From Bacillus sp. EB106-08-02-XG196 (lineage in GTDB: Bacteria > Bacillota > Bacilli > Bacillales > Cytobacillaceae): DNA of 64,000 nt. Within the stretch, counting starts at the first letter, position 1. Each line of letters starts with the position of its first letter. Made by a program: the position numbers and the translations under genes. Location of the stretch: assembly GCF_013396335.1 (NCBI RefSeq), contig NZ_JABWSY010000021.1:40991-104990 (forward strand), read 5' to 3'. The notes beneath the pieces are model-generated. The model saw only the letters and a list, made by a program, of their open reading frames with translations, did no database searches and was not told where the DNA came from. Below are positions 25,154 through 33,526 of the stretch, in pieces.

Positions 25154-26462
25154 ACTGGAAAATTTAAAAGAAAAAATGGATGAAACCATTTTGAAAGACG
25201 TGTATTTTGATGATAAGCAGTATCACAAAGTCTTGAACTCAATAAAAAAGTCCAAGTTTAAGAATCAAGTGTTTCCGCTTAAAAATAAGTTTAATAATGT
25301 TCTTAGTATTTCAGTCGTTTCTTTAATGTTTTTGGGTATTACCTATTTTGTAGGAATGCAGCTAAACTTATTTAATGTGCCAGAAATGAAGCAAGCCAAT
25401 GAACCAAAGAAAAATATACAAGAATCTTTAAACCCTTCAAATGAGAAAACTGCATATATACCACCTATGCAAGAAGAAAATCATGATGAAATGACTAAGG
25501 AAGAAATCCTTACAAAAATGCTAAATACTGTAGATTATTTTGAAACAGCCAGAGGCGAATATAAAATTCATTACAGCTTTAGTCCTGGTTATCAGCTAGT
25601 AGATTATGCAATTAGTTTGAAACCTGAACCAGGAGGGTATGGGAAAATAACACTGGATACAGGTGAAGTCTCTTCTCAAGAATATTATAAAGAGGGAACA
25701 TTGTGGTTAATAAATGAATCGGAAAAAAACTATATGGAATCGAAAGTAATGGAAGAGAATCGAAAAAGAGGAACTACTCTAACCATAGATCGAGCATTTT
25801 TAACTGCCGATGATGGAAATCCACTGACCAATTATAGAGAAAGACCCCCATTTAGCACGGCAAATGAAACCTTGTTTCCATATGAGATTGCCTCAAACTA
25901 TACCAGGGATTTAAGTAAATGGGAGATAGAAGAACAAAATGAAGAATTACTCGGTCATAACACGCTTGTTATAAAAGGGACTAAAAATCATAGAGATTCC
26001 CGGTCATTCCGTTTTTGGGTTGATAAGGATACTGGGATTTTAGTTAAGTATGAGACATATAACGCTGATGGAGAAATTGTTGATTACTTACACCCGGCAA
26101 AACTTGAAATAAATGTTCCTGTTGGCAGTAATATGTTCTCTCCAAATCTAGAAGGGTATATGAAGGAAGACCTGACCAAAAAAGATGAACCTAGGATGAC
26201 AACTGGTAATATTGATAAGTTAATCCCTGAAGAGTTAAAAGAACAATGGGAAGAAGTAAAGAAGAAACCGAATGAAACAGCGATACTGCATTTAAATAAC
26301 AAGTGGTATATACACGTCAAAAAAGGATACCTTGTAAACCATATTGATGACAAAAAAGGGATACTGTATCTTGCGAAAACTTCTATTCCAAAGTCACTGC
26401 TAAATTTCCATGCTCTAGTGGAAGGATATAACGTAGAAACTCTTAAAATTGTTTATGAATAA
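25143..26462 (+). CDS. Membrane protein with RseB-like outer domain, probable anti-sigma partner
   Basis: The frame opens with ATG at 25122. The GTG at 25143 has AAGGAG about 13 bases before it and is a likely start; both overlap the sigma gene. About 440 aa: a charged cytoplasmic N-terminus (1-55), one membrane segment (VLSISVVSLMFLGITYFVG), then a large outside domain resembling MucB/RseB or lipoprotein-sorting folds (YFETARGEYKIHYSF..., LLGHNTLVIKGTKNHRDSRSFRFWVDKDTGILVKYE). It lacks a visible zinc anti-sigma (HxxxCxxC) motif. The coupling with the sigma gene supports an anti-sigma or sensor role; this remains inference. Confidence 0.7.
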   Translation: MENRLENLKEKMDETILKDVYFDDKQYHKVLNSIKKSKFKNQVFPLKNKFNNVLSISVVSLMFLGITYFVGMQLNLFNVPEMKQANEPKKNIQESLNPSNEKTAYIPPMQEENHDEMTKEEILTKMLNTVDYFETARGEYKIHYSFSPGYQLVDYAISLKPEPGGYGKITLDTGEVSSQEYYKEGTLWLINESEKNYMESKVMEENRKRGTTLTIDRAFLTADDGNPLTNYRERPPFSTANETLFPYEIASNYTRDLSKWEIEEQNEELLGHNTLVIKGTKNHRDSRSFRFWVDKDTGILVKYETYNADGEIVDYLHPAKLEINVPVGSNMFSPNLEGYMKEDLTKKDEPRMTTGNIDKLIPEELKEQWEEVKKKPNETAILHLNNKWYIHVKKGYLVNHIDDKKGILYLAKTSIPKSLLNFHALVEGYNVETLKIVYE

Positions 26463-26468
26463 GTGAAG

Positions 26469-26497
26469 AAAGGGTCCGTCATTTTGACGGTCCCTTT
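26469..26497. terminator. Bidirectional terminator
   Basis: AAAGGGTCCGTC and GACGGTCCCTTT (one mismatch) with a 5-nt loop, between convergent genes. Confidence 0.8.
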
Positions 26498-26512
26498 AAG
26501 GAATGCTTTTTT

Positions 26513-26947
26513 TTAACAGATATTCTCCTTAGTGGTAATATCCTTCACAACATCCTCTAGGGTTACACCTCCTAAAACCTTCTCCATGGCAAATTGAGCA
26601 GCTGTAAATAATGGTTCTATTGTATTCTGGATGTTCCTGCCTACTGGACATTCTGGATTTGGATTGTCATGTACGCTAAATAACTCTTTTTCCTGTACAA
26701 CATTCACTGCCTTATAAACGTCAAACAGTGTAATCTCAGATAATTCCTTTGCGAGTTTAGATCCTGCAATACCCGGATGCACCTCTATTAAACCAGCCTT
26801 TTTTAGCATACCCATAAGTTTTCTAATCACGGCTGGGTTCGTGTTAACACTTGATGCTAGAAATTCAGAAGAGGTTATTCCTTCTTTATTAAATTCAATT
26901 AGAGTCAATATATGAATTCCGACAGCGAATCTGCTGCTGATGGACAT
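26513..26947 (-). CDS. Rrf2-family transcriptional regulator (YwnA-like)
   Basis: 144 aa with an N-terminal winged HTH: ITSSEFLASSVNTNPAVIRKLMGMLKKAGLIEVHPG, and GSKLAKELSEITLFDVYKAV as dimerisation helix start. Cysteines occur near residue 102 (ECPVGRN) and at the last position; the three-Cys cluster of Fe-S Rrf2 proteins (IscR, NsrR) is absent, so a thiol-based or ligand-based switch is more likely. It is divergent from an NmrA-type oxidoreductase, the same arrangement as ywnA-ywnB in B. subtilis, which makes that gene its probable target. Confidence 0.88.
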   Translation of the reverse strand: MSISSRFAVGIHILTLIEFNKEGITSSEFLASSVNTNPAVIRKLMGMLKKAGLIEVHPGIAGSKLAKELSEITLFDVYKAVNVVQEKELFSVHDNPNPECPVGRNIQNTIEPLFTAAQFAMEKVLGGVTLEDVVKDITTKENIC

Positions 26948-27059
26948 GTTCAGTCACCATCCCTATTAGCAATCCATTTTTTAATTTATCGTGTAATTAA
27001 ATTGATTACAAGTTTATTATACCAAATCTCGAACAAAATATTAAATGGAATTTCACCTG

Positions 27060-27099
27060 TTGACAAAACGACTACATGTAACTAAAATAAATACATGTA
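27060..27099 (+). promoter_or_regulatory. Promoter and paired TACATGTA operators of the NmrA-type gene
   Basis: TTGACA (27060-27065), 17-bp spacer, TAAAAT (27083-27088). Two identical palindromes, TACATGTA, lie at 27073-27080 in the spacer and 27092-27099 at the expected transcription start, 19 bp apart. This is consistent with repression by the divergent Rrf2 protein. Confidence 0.7.
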
Positions 27100-27140
27100 A
27101 TCAGTTATGTTACAGATGGAAACGAAATGGGGGAATATTA

Positions 27141-28013
27141 ATGAAAATATTAGTTACTGGGGCAACAGGGAAATTAGGTTCAAAGGTTGTAGACTTATTA
27201 TTGAAATCATTACCTGCAAGCGAGGTGGCAGTGAGTGTTCGAAATCCAGAGAAAGCAGAAGGACTACGTGCTCGTGGAGTGGAAGTTCGACAAGGAGATT
27301 TTGACCATCCAGAAACATTAGATCTTGCTTTTAGAGGGATTGATCGCTTATTAATTATTTCTGCGGATGGTGACAATGAAACAAGAATCCGTCAACATAC
27401 AAATGCTGTCCAAGCAGCTGAACGTGCAGGGGTAAAATTTATTGCTTATACAAGTTTAGCAAATGCAACAGAAAGCACAAATATTATGGCACCGCCTCAT
27501 GTTTCAACAGAAGCAGCAATCATTAAAACAGGAATTCCTTATTCTTTCTTGCGTAACAATTGGTACTTGGAAAACGAAATTGGGAGCATTCAAGGTGCAT
27601 TAGCAGGTGCTCCTTGGGTAACTTCCGCGGGAGCAGGCAGAGTAGGGTGGGCACTACAACAAGATTTTGCAGAAGCAGCAGTAGCGGTTCTTATAGGAAA
27701 CGGGCATGAAAATACAGTATATGAACTTTCTGGTCCTCTTTTAACTCAAGAAGATTTTGCAGCTGCTCTTGGTGTTGTATTGGGAAAAGAAATACCTGTG
27801 CAACAAGTTAGTGACGAAAAATATGCCGAAATTATGAAAGGCTTAGGTTTACCTGATTTTGTGATTCCGATTGTAGTAGGAATTCAAGAAAGCATTCGAA
27901 ACGGTTCACTAGAAGTTGAAAGCAATGATTTCGAGAAAGTTCTTGGTCGTCCAGTTACGCCAATCAAAGAAGCACTGACGCACATTGTTAATGCAATCTC
28001 ACAAACAAACTAA
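27141..28013 (+). CDS. NmrA/QorB-like NAD(P)H-binding oxidoreductase
   Basis: The frame is open from 27045, but the ATG at 27141 has GGGGGA before it and starts MKILVTGATGKLGSKV, so it is the start (290 aa). It is an atypical SDR with the N-terminal GATGKLG dinucleotide motif and the pattern of NAD(P)H:quinone reductase 2 (IAYTSLANATES, SFLRNNWYLEN). The usual SDR Tyr-Lys pair is missing, as in NmrA/QorB proteins. It probably reduces quinones or senses NADPH state under electrophile stress, controlled by the divergent Rrf2 regulator. Confidence 0.88.
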   Translation: MKILVTGATGKLGSKVVDLLLKSLPASEVAVSVRNPEKAEGLRARGVEVRQGDFDHPETLDLAFRGIDRLLIISADGDNETRIRQHTNAVQAAERAGVKFIAYTSLANATESTNIMAPPHVSTEAAIIKTGIPYSFLRNNWYLENEIGSIQGALAGAPWVTSAGAGRVGWALQQDFAEAAVAVLIGNGHENTVYELSGPLLTQEDFAAALGVVLGKEIPVQQVSDEKYAEIMKGLGLPDFVIPIVVGIQESIRNGSLEVESNDFEKVLGRPVTPIKEALTHIVNAISQTN

Positions 28014-28185
28014 AATGAGGGATTCTAGTTTCTATTAATGAGATTGATAAACCGACCTTTGATTATGTCTTTGTTGTTGATTTACTCTGCAATTACTATT
28101 TTTCTGTGAACACCTACTCTCCTGCAAACTGTTTATTATGGGTTTTTCCTGAACGATTAGAAATAATAAACAGTGATACGTTTCA

Positions 28186-28212
28186 CTTAATTGAAAATGA
28201 TTTTCAGTTAAG
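28186..28212. promoter_or_regulatory. Fur-like 27-bp dyad before the cupin gene
   Basis: The core TGAAAATGATTTTCA (28192-28206) is a perfect 7-1-7 palindrome that differs from the Fur box TGATAATNATTATCA at two symmetric positions. CTTAA and TTAAG extend the symmetry one base further out on each side. It lies 34-60 bp before the ATG. Fur is preferred; PerR or Zur are possible. Confidence 0.55.
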
Positions 28213-28245
28213 ATAAATGTAAGATATTACTAGGAGGGAATTAGG

Positions 28246-28587
28246 ATGGAGAAAAATTCAATTAAAGCCTACCAAGAGTTCAGCGAAGAAAGATTTACAA
28301 AACGGATTATTTACAAAAAAGGTGAAACCACAGCGTTTGTGTTAAATTTTATGCCTGGACAGCAGCTTCCTGTTCATAAGCACCCTGGTACAGAAGTTTA
28401 TCTTTATGTAGTCACTGGGACAGGCACCTTCATCATCGATGGTCAGGAAACCTCTGTATCAGAAGCCGATTTAGTTCATGTTGGCGGCGACGAAGAGCTT
28501 GCCTTTAACAATAATGGCAGTGAACCTGTAAGCTTATATGTCGTGTTAAGTAAAGTACCTAGTGAACAATACGCTAAAAATATCTAA
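28246..28587 (+). CDS. Small cupin-domain protein
   Basis: 113-aa single-domain cupin. The first metal motif is PGQQLPVHKHPGTEVYLYVVTGTG (two His, a Glu), the second is weaker (DLVHVGGDEELAFNNNG). The protein is soluble with no signal peptide. Cupins of this size often bind metals or small ligands; no specific activity can be assigned. TAGGAGGG precedes the ATG. The Fur-like dyad upstream suggests control by iron or another metal. It is monocistronic, with a terminator shared with the convergent MMPL gene. Confidence 0.8.
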   Translation: MEKNSIKAYQEFSEERFTKRIIYKKGETTAFVLNFMPGQQLPVHKHPGTEVYLYVVTGTGTFIIDGQETSVSEADLVHVGGDEELAFNNNGSEPVSLYVVLSKVPSEQYAKNI

Positions 28588-28606
28588 TTAGACTCGGAGC
28601 AAAGAA

Positions 28607-28633
28607 AAGCCAGCCTTTTTATTAGGCTGGCTT
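28607..28633. terminator. Bidirectional terminator overlapping the MMPL stop
   Basis: AAGCCAGCCT and AGGCTGGCTT pair perfectly around a 7-nt loop; the right arm includes the end of the minus-strand MMPL gene. Confidence 0.85.
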
Positions 28634-30796
28634 CTTTCTTTCCTTTGTATGTGCTTTATTCTTAAGCCCAAAAAACCACCAGTTCCAATCCCCGAATAAC
28701 TTCATCAAAGCTGGAACCAGAACCATTCGTACGATGGTGGCGTCAATGAAAATCGCAATCGCGATACCGACACCAAGCTGCTTAATCGGCATGACGCCTG
28801 TAAAAGCAAAAGCACCTGTCACCACAATCATAATCGCGGCGGCAGAGGTAATAATTTTACTCGTGTACGTTAACCCTGATATCGTAGCCTCAGTATTATC
28901 TCCTGTTTTTAAATAAAACTCCTGAATCCTCGAAATCAAGAACACTTCATAATCCATTGACAGCCCAAAGACGAGGGTAAATACAAAAACGGGCAATATT
29001 AATGCAATATCTGCAGGCTCTACTCCTAGATGCCCCTGCTGGAAAATCCAGACGACAATTCCAAACGTACAGCTAAGGCTTAATATATTCATTATTATGG
29101 CTTTTAGTGGAATGAGGATTGAGCGAAAAGCTGCCATCAGAATGAAAAAAGTTGAGACCACAATTAATAACAATCCATAAGGTGCCTTTTCAAAAATCTC
29201 ATCAAAGATTTCTTGCTCAAACTTTATCGCTCCTCCGAAATGGGAGGTTAAACCCAAGTCCTTCCTGGACCAATCACGAATCCATTCCCTTGCTTCAGCG
29301 GAGTGATCAGTGGTTTTTAAATACACCTCAATCAGCATTTTATTATCTCGAATAAAGTAATCTAGAATGGGAGCTGTCTGTTGCTTTTGTCCAAATAGGA
29401 GAAGTTGAGACAACGTTTCCTGTTCCTCTATACCTGTAGCGGAAAATGGAGAATCAACTGTATCAACAAGTTTATCCTTTGAAAGCTGATCAAGAAAGCT
29501 GCTTACCTTCTCAAGATTACTTGTTTCTAAAATATTTCCTTTTGTTTCAAGCACGATTGATACTTTCTTTTCATTGCGTTTATCTTTAGGGATAAAATTC
29601 TCCTCAAAGACTTCAAATGCGACTCTTGATGGATATTTAGCAGGAAGAGATTCGGTCCCAGGAATCGACATCGTCATTTGTGCAACAGGTATAAAACCAG
29701 CAAGGAGTATGGCTAGGGCAGCCGCTGCCATAAGGACCGGACGTCTCATCACAAATTTTGCAAACCGATGCCAAATGCTAGTTTTTGTAGCTTTTAATCG
29801 CAGGATGCTAAATTTATTTATTCTAGTCCCAATCACAGCTAATAATGCCGGAAGAAAGGTCAAAGCACAAAAGGCGGATATAAATACAACGGCCATGCCG
29901 CCCAGGGCCACATTCTGGAAAATATCAATTTGAATAAACCATAAAGCCGACAAGCCAATAAATACACAAAGTCCAGAGAAAATAATCGAACGCCCAGCCG
30001 TTGCTACACTGACCTCAATCGCGTCCTTAATGGATTTTGTATGTAATTCTTCTTTGTAGCGGTTTATTAGTAATAAGGCAAAGTCAATACTTAAAGCAAG
30101 TCCAATCATTGGGACAATATTTAAAATAAAGATGGTCAAATCGGTACCATAACTAAAAAAGAAAACAGCCCCCATAGTGGTTAGTATCGATACAACTCCG
30201 ATTACAATCGGAATGGAGGCAGCAACTAACCCTCCGAAAGCAAGGACTAAGACAAGCAAAGCAATCGGCAGTCCAATCATTTCAGCTTTGGCTAAATCCT
30301 CTTGGCTGGCAATATTAAGGTCTTGAACGATAATTGGCTCACCCGTCATAGTAACGGTTAAACCCTGTTTATTTTTAAGAATTTTGTTCAATTGATCAAT
30401 CTCAGTGCTGAGATCCTCAGCTTTTTTATCAAAAGCCAACAGACCATAGGCAACTTCCTCCTTGATCATTCCATTTCTTTCAAAAGGACTTGTTATACTT
30501 TTGGCACCGTCGAAGTTTTTTAAATCTTCAAAGGTTGCTTTGATATATTGGTCCCAGTCAGTATCTTTAACTGTACGCTCTCTTTCAAAGACAAGAATAA
30601 TGGATGATTTTGCATGTCCAAATTCCTTTTCAAGGAGCGTCCTTGTTTCGTTATATTCACCTTTGTATTCAAAGCCGTTACCGCTTAATACGGAAGGTAA
30701 TTTCAAGGCGAAAACCACTGATAGTGCAATGATAAGCAGCCATAGTGCAAGCACCGTTTTCCGGTGATTGTATATGAGTCCTCCAAGTTTCCCCAT
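28622..30796 (-). CDS. MMPL-family RND transporter
   Basis: 724 aa, two repeats of one helix plus a large outer loop plus five helices, as in B. subtilis YdfJ and YdgH. Conserved stretches include DLTIFILNIVPMIGLALSIDFALLLINRYKEEL in the first MMPL domain and ALILPVFVFTLVFGLSMDYEVFLISRIQEFY in the second; the paired Asp in each (SIDFALL, SMDYEVF) is the proton-relay type seen in MmpL3 relatives. Probable role: proton-driven export of lipids or hydrophobic compounds. No regulator lies next to it; the following gene, deoR, is divergent and unrelated. Confidence 0.92.
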   Translation of the reverse strand: MGKLGGLIYNHRKTVLALWLLIIALSVVFALKLPSVLSGNGFEYKGEYNETRTLLEKEFGHAKSSIILVFERERTVKDTDWDQYIKATFEDLKNFDGAKSITSPFERNGMIKEEVAYGLLAFDKKAEDLSTEIDQLNKILKNKQGLTVTMTGEPIIVQDLNIASQEDLAKAEMIGLPIALLVLVLAFGGLVAASIPIVIGVVSILTTMGAVFFFSYGTDLTIFILNIVPMIGLALSIDFALLLINRYKEELHTKSIKDAIEVSVATAGRSIIFSGLCVFIGLSALWFIQIDIFQNVALGGMAVVFISAFCALTFLPALLAVIGTRINKFSILRLKATKTSIWHRFAKFVMRRPVLMAAAALAILLAGFIPVAQMTMSIPGTESLPAKYPSRVAFEVFEENFIPKDKRNEKKVSIVLETKGNILETSNLEKVSSFLDQLSKDKLVDTVDSPFSATGIEEQETLSQLLLFGQKQQTAPILDYFIRDNKMLIEVYLKTTDHSAEAREWIRDWSRKDLGLTSHFGGAIKFEQEIFDEIFEKAPYGLLLIVVSTFFILMAAFRSILIPLKAIIMNILSLSCTFGIVVWIFQQGHLGVEPADIALILPVFVFTLVFGLSMDYEVFLISRIQEFYLKTGDNTEATISGLTYTSKIITSAAAIMIVVTGAFAFTGVMPIKQLGVGIAIAIFIDATIVRMVLVPALMKLFGDWNWWFFGLKNKAHTKERKKPA

Positions 30797-30961
30797 TCTA
30801 AGACCCCCTTTTTTATAGGAAATTTATCCCTGAACTTAGTATAGCAGAACAGGCCAAGAGCAGTAGTTGACTATTTCGTGTCAACGTAATGGACATAGTA
30901 AATATGATAAGAATCATTCCCTCTTTTAAGAATGAAAATGCAACAGTCTGGAGCTAAAAAA

Positions 30962-30989
30962 TGTTCAACAGAGGTTTTACAAATGTAAA
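30962..30989. promoter_or_regulatory. Putative DeoR operator ahead of deoR
   Basis: TGTTCAA (30962-30968) and TTTACAAATGTAAA (30976-30989) repeat the half-sites found before deoC. They lie 30-60 bp upstream of the TATAAT at 31019-31024, which suggests autoregulation. Confidence 0.45.
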
Positions 30990-31057
30990 AATATTAGGGG
31001 ATTCACCTCACTTCTTGCTATAATTAATATAAAAATCAGGATAGAAGGTGACATACA

Positions 31058-31999
31058 ATGGACAAAGAGAAACTAAGTAAAGTGCTTGAAGCAGCAAGAC
31101 TATATTACTTATTGGATTATAATCAAAACGAAATTGCAAAGATACTGGGTATTTCACGGCCAACAGTGTCCCGATTATTACAACAGGCCAAAAGCGAGGG
31201 AATCGTCCAAATCACCATTATGGATCCAACTGAAGATGTTGAAAATTTAGCCATTGATTTAGAAAAAAAGTTCAATTTGAAAAAAGTAATCGTTGCGTCT
31301 ATTCCACAATTTGAAAATCATATTATCAAAAACTACCTTGGCGAAAAAGCGGCCATGTATCTACATGAAATTGTGAAGGACCATGACATTATCGGGGTAA
31401 CCTGGGGGACCACGTTATACCATATTGCTGTTGAGCTAAAACAGAAATTTGTCAAGGACGTTAAGGTTGTTCAGCTAAAAGGCGGCGTAAGCCATGCAGA
31501 AACCAATACATATGCATCTGAAATCCTCTACCTGTTTGGAAAAGCATACAATACTACACCACATAATCTTCCATTGCCGGCGATTGTGGACCACGTTGTC
31601 GTAAAGCAGGCGATGGAGGCTGACCGGCATATTCATAAAATCCTAGATCTTGGCAAAAAGGCCAATATTGCAGTGTTTACCATGGGCTCGATTAAAAAGG
31701 ACTCTTTATTGTTTCAAATGGGCTATTTTACAGAAAGTGATCAAAAGGCCTTAAATGAAAAGGCGGTTGGGGATATTTGTTCACGTTTCTTTGATAAAGA
31801 AGGTGAAGTGTGTAATGAAAGTCTGAACGAAAGAACGCTTGGAGTTAAATTAGAGGATTTACGGGACAAGGAATACTCGATACTTGTCGCCGGCGGACCA
31901 AATAAAATTGAGGGCATCTACGGTGCATTAAAGGGGAATTATGCCAATGTGTTAATAACGGACCAATTCTCAGCAAAATTTCTTCTCGATAAACAATAA
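31058..31999 (+). CDS. deoR: DeoR, deoxyribonucleoside operon regulator (SorC family)
   Basis: 313 aa, the length of B. subtilis DeoR. The N-terminal HTH is YNQNEIAKILGISRPTVSRLLQQAKSEGIV; the rest is the SorC sugar-binding domain with GVTWGTTLYHIA and VVQLKGGV. In B. subtilis this repressor responds to deoxyribose-5-phosphate and controls dra-nupC-pdp. Here it is followed after 116 bp by deoC, with operator-like repeats in between, so the same logic is likely. Start ATG with GAAGGTG site. It is not the DeoR-type HTH family of E. coli. Confidence 0.93.
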   Translation: MDKEKLSKVLEAARLYYLLDYNQNEIAKILGISRPTVSRLLQQAKSEGIVQITIMDPTEDVENLAIDLEKKFNLKKVIVASIPQFENHIIKNYLGEKAAMYLHEIVKDHDIIGVTWGTTLYHIAVELKQKFVKDVKVVQLKGGVSHAETNTYASEILYLFGKAYNTTPHNLPLPAIVDHVVVKQAMEADRHIHKILDLGKKANIAVFTMGSIKKDSLLFQMGYFTESDQKALNEKAVGDICSRFFDKEGEVCNESLNERTLGVKLEDLRDKEYSILVAGGPNKIEGIYGALKGNYANVLITDQFSAKFLLDKQ

Positions 32000-32005
32000 A
32001 TATAT

Positions 32006-32057
32006 TTTACATTTGTTCAAAAAAATATTTACAAATGTTCAAAGGTTTTGTTATAGT
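32006..32057 (+). promoter_or_regulatory. deoC promoter with two phased DeoR operators
   Basis: TTTACATTTGTTCAA (32006-32020) and TTTACAAATGTTCAA (32028-32042) are direct repeats exactly 22 bp apart, two helical turns. The second covers the -35 box TTTACA (32028-32033), followed after 18 bp by TATAGT (32052-32057). A cre-like TGAAATGCTTTCA lies just downstream (32083-32095), but is one base short of consensus. Confidence 0.65.
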
Positions 32058-32115
32058 TAGCTTGTGAAAAGTAACAATTAAATGAAATGCTTTCAAATAT
32101 AGGAGGAATCATCTT

Positions 32116-32790
32116 ATGACTCAAAATGTGACTAAAATGATTGATCATACATTATTAAAGGCCGATGCTACAAAGGAGGAAATCGTGAAGTTAGTGGAAG
32201 AAGCTAAGAAATATTCCTTCGCTTCCGTATGTGTCAATCCAACTTGGGTAAAAATATCAGCAGATATGCTTAAAGATACCCCAGAAGTAAAAGTATGTAC
32301 GGTAATTGGATTTCCTTTAGGAGCATCTACATCAGAAACAAAAGCATTTGAAACAAAAAATGCGATTGAAAATGGGGCAAATGAAATCGATATGGTAATC
32401 AATATCGGTGCACTCAAAGATAAACAAGATGAATTAGTAGAAAAAGATATAAAGGCAGTTGTAGAGGCTGCAAAAGATAAAGCATTAGTAAAGGTAATTA
32501 TCGAGACCTGTCTATTAACAAAAGAAGAAAAAGTTAGAGCATGCGAACTCTCAGTTAAGGCGGGGGCGGATTTTGTAAAAACCTCTACTGGATTTTCAAC
32601 CGGCGGAGCAACAGTCGAGGATATCACTTTAATGCGTGAAACAGTTGGACCTGAAATAGGTGTCAAAGCTTCTGGAGGCGTTCGCAGCCGTGAAGATGCA
32701 CTTGCAATGGTTGAAGCAGGAGCTACTCGTATCGGGGCAAGTTCTGGAGTGTCTATCAGTAAAGGTGAAATTTCTCAAAGCAATTATTAA
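32116..32790 (+). CDS. deoC: Deoxyribose-phosphate aldolase
   Basis: 224-aa TIM-barrel class I aldolase that splits 2-deoxyribose-5-phosphate into glyceraldehyde-3-phosphate and acetaldehyde. The Schiff-base Lys is in GADFVKTSTGFSTGGAT (about residue 155), and KASGGVRSREDAL holds the second conserved Lys. MIDHTLLKADAT is the family N-terminus. It is preceded by AGGAGGAA. The gene leads the deoC-xapX-cdd unit. Unlike B. subtilis, nupC and pdp do not follow. Confidence 0.97.
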   Translation: MTQNVTKMIDHTLLKADATKEEIVKLVEEAKKYSFASVCVNPTWVKISADMLKDTPEVKVCTVIGFPLGASTSETKAFETKNAIENGANEIDMVINIGALKDKQDELVEKDIKAVVEAAKDKALVKVIIETCLLTKEEKVRACELSVKAGADFVKTSTGFSTGGATVEDITLMRETVGPEIGVKASGGVRSREDALAMVEAGATRIGASSGVSISKGEISQSNY

Positions 32791-32812
32791 TCTTTAGATT
32801 TGAGGGATATTA

Positions 32813-32983
32813 ATGAAAGAAACAATATTAGCATTAGTTGCTGGTTTAATTGTAGGTATCATTTTTAAATTTATGAAGCTTCCATTACCTGCACCTCCAG
32901 TGTTTTCTGCAGTAGTTGGCGTATTCGGTGTTTATTTTGGCGGGGTTATTGCCAGTTGGATGGTTAAATTTTTCCAAGGGTAA
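32813..32983 (+). CDS. XapX/DUF1427-type small membrane protein
   Basis: 56 aa, made of two helices joined by the loop KFMKLPLPAPPV. The sequence begins MKETILALVAGLIVGIIFKF and ends in a short SWMVKFFQG tail. XapX-type proteins of this size accompany nucleoside or xanthosine genes in some bacteria; the role is unknown. It sits 22 bp after deoC and 27 bp before cdd, with a GAGGGAT site, so it is part of the operon. Confidence 0.8.
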   Translation: MKETILALVAGLIVGIIFKFMKLPLPAPPVFSAVVGVFGVYFGGVIASWMVKFFQG

Positions 32984-33010
32984 AAGAGGACTATGGAGAG
33001 TGAGAACACG

Positions 33011-33406
33011 ATGGATGAAAAACAACTTTTAGAGGAAGCAGCCAAGGCACGAGAGTTTGCCTATGTGCCCTATTCAAAATTTCAGGTTGGTGCTGCTCTT
33101 ATAGCAAAAGATGGGAAGGTATTTCATGGATGTAATATTGAAAATGCCTCATATGGAATGACGAACTGTGCGGAAAGAACGGCTTTATTTAATGCATACT
33201 CTGAAGGTGTTACTCAGTTTGACACTTTAGTTGTGGTAGCGGATACGGAAGGGCCAGTTTCACCTTGTGGTGCCTGCAGACAGGTAATTTCGGAGCTTTG
33301 TGACTCTGAGATGGAGGTTATCCTTACGAATTTAAAAGGTGATATTCAAAGAATCCTAGTGAAAGACCTTCTTCCGGGTGCCTTTTCTCCTAAGGATTTG
33401 AAATAA
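33011..33406 (+). CDS. cdd: Cytidine deaminase
   Basis: The frame begins with ATG at 32993, but the ATG at 33011 (MDEKQLLEEAAKAREFAYVPYSKF) agrees with the usual N-terminus and has GGAGAGTGAG upstream; 131 aa. The zinc site is complete: Cys in NCAERTALF with catalytic Glu, and PCGACRQV with two Cys, the tetrameric type. It deaminates cytidine and deoxycytidine to uridines. Its place behind deoC makes a salvage route from deoxycytidine to central metabolism, though the phosphorylase is not in the window. Confidence 0.96.
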   Translation: MDEKQLLEEAAKAREFAYVPYSKFQVGAALIAKDGKVFHGCNIENASYGMTNCAERTALFNAYSEGVTQFDTLVVVADTEGPVSPCGACRQVISELCDSEMEVILTNLKGDIQRILVKDLLPGAFSPKDLK

Positions 33407-33412
33407 AATGTT

Positions 33413-33441
33413 GAGGCAGGATGACAATCCTGTCTCTTTTT
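33413..33441 (+). terminator. Terminator of the deo/cdd operon
   Basis: GAGGCAGGAT and ATCCTGTCTC pair (one G-U) with a 4-nt loop and TTTTT behind. Confidence 0.8.
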
Positions 33442-33526
33442 CATGCATTTTTATAAAAAGGGCATAATTTAAAAGAACGATAGCAGCCTATTACGATATC
33501 GAAAATGTCTATGAATGAGGAAGATA

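Noticed and set aside
32083..32095. cre site before deoC (TGAAATGCTTTCA)
   Set aside because: Palindromic but 13 bp and lacking the central CG pair, one base short of the CcpA consensus; not listed as a separate site.
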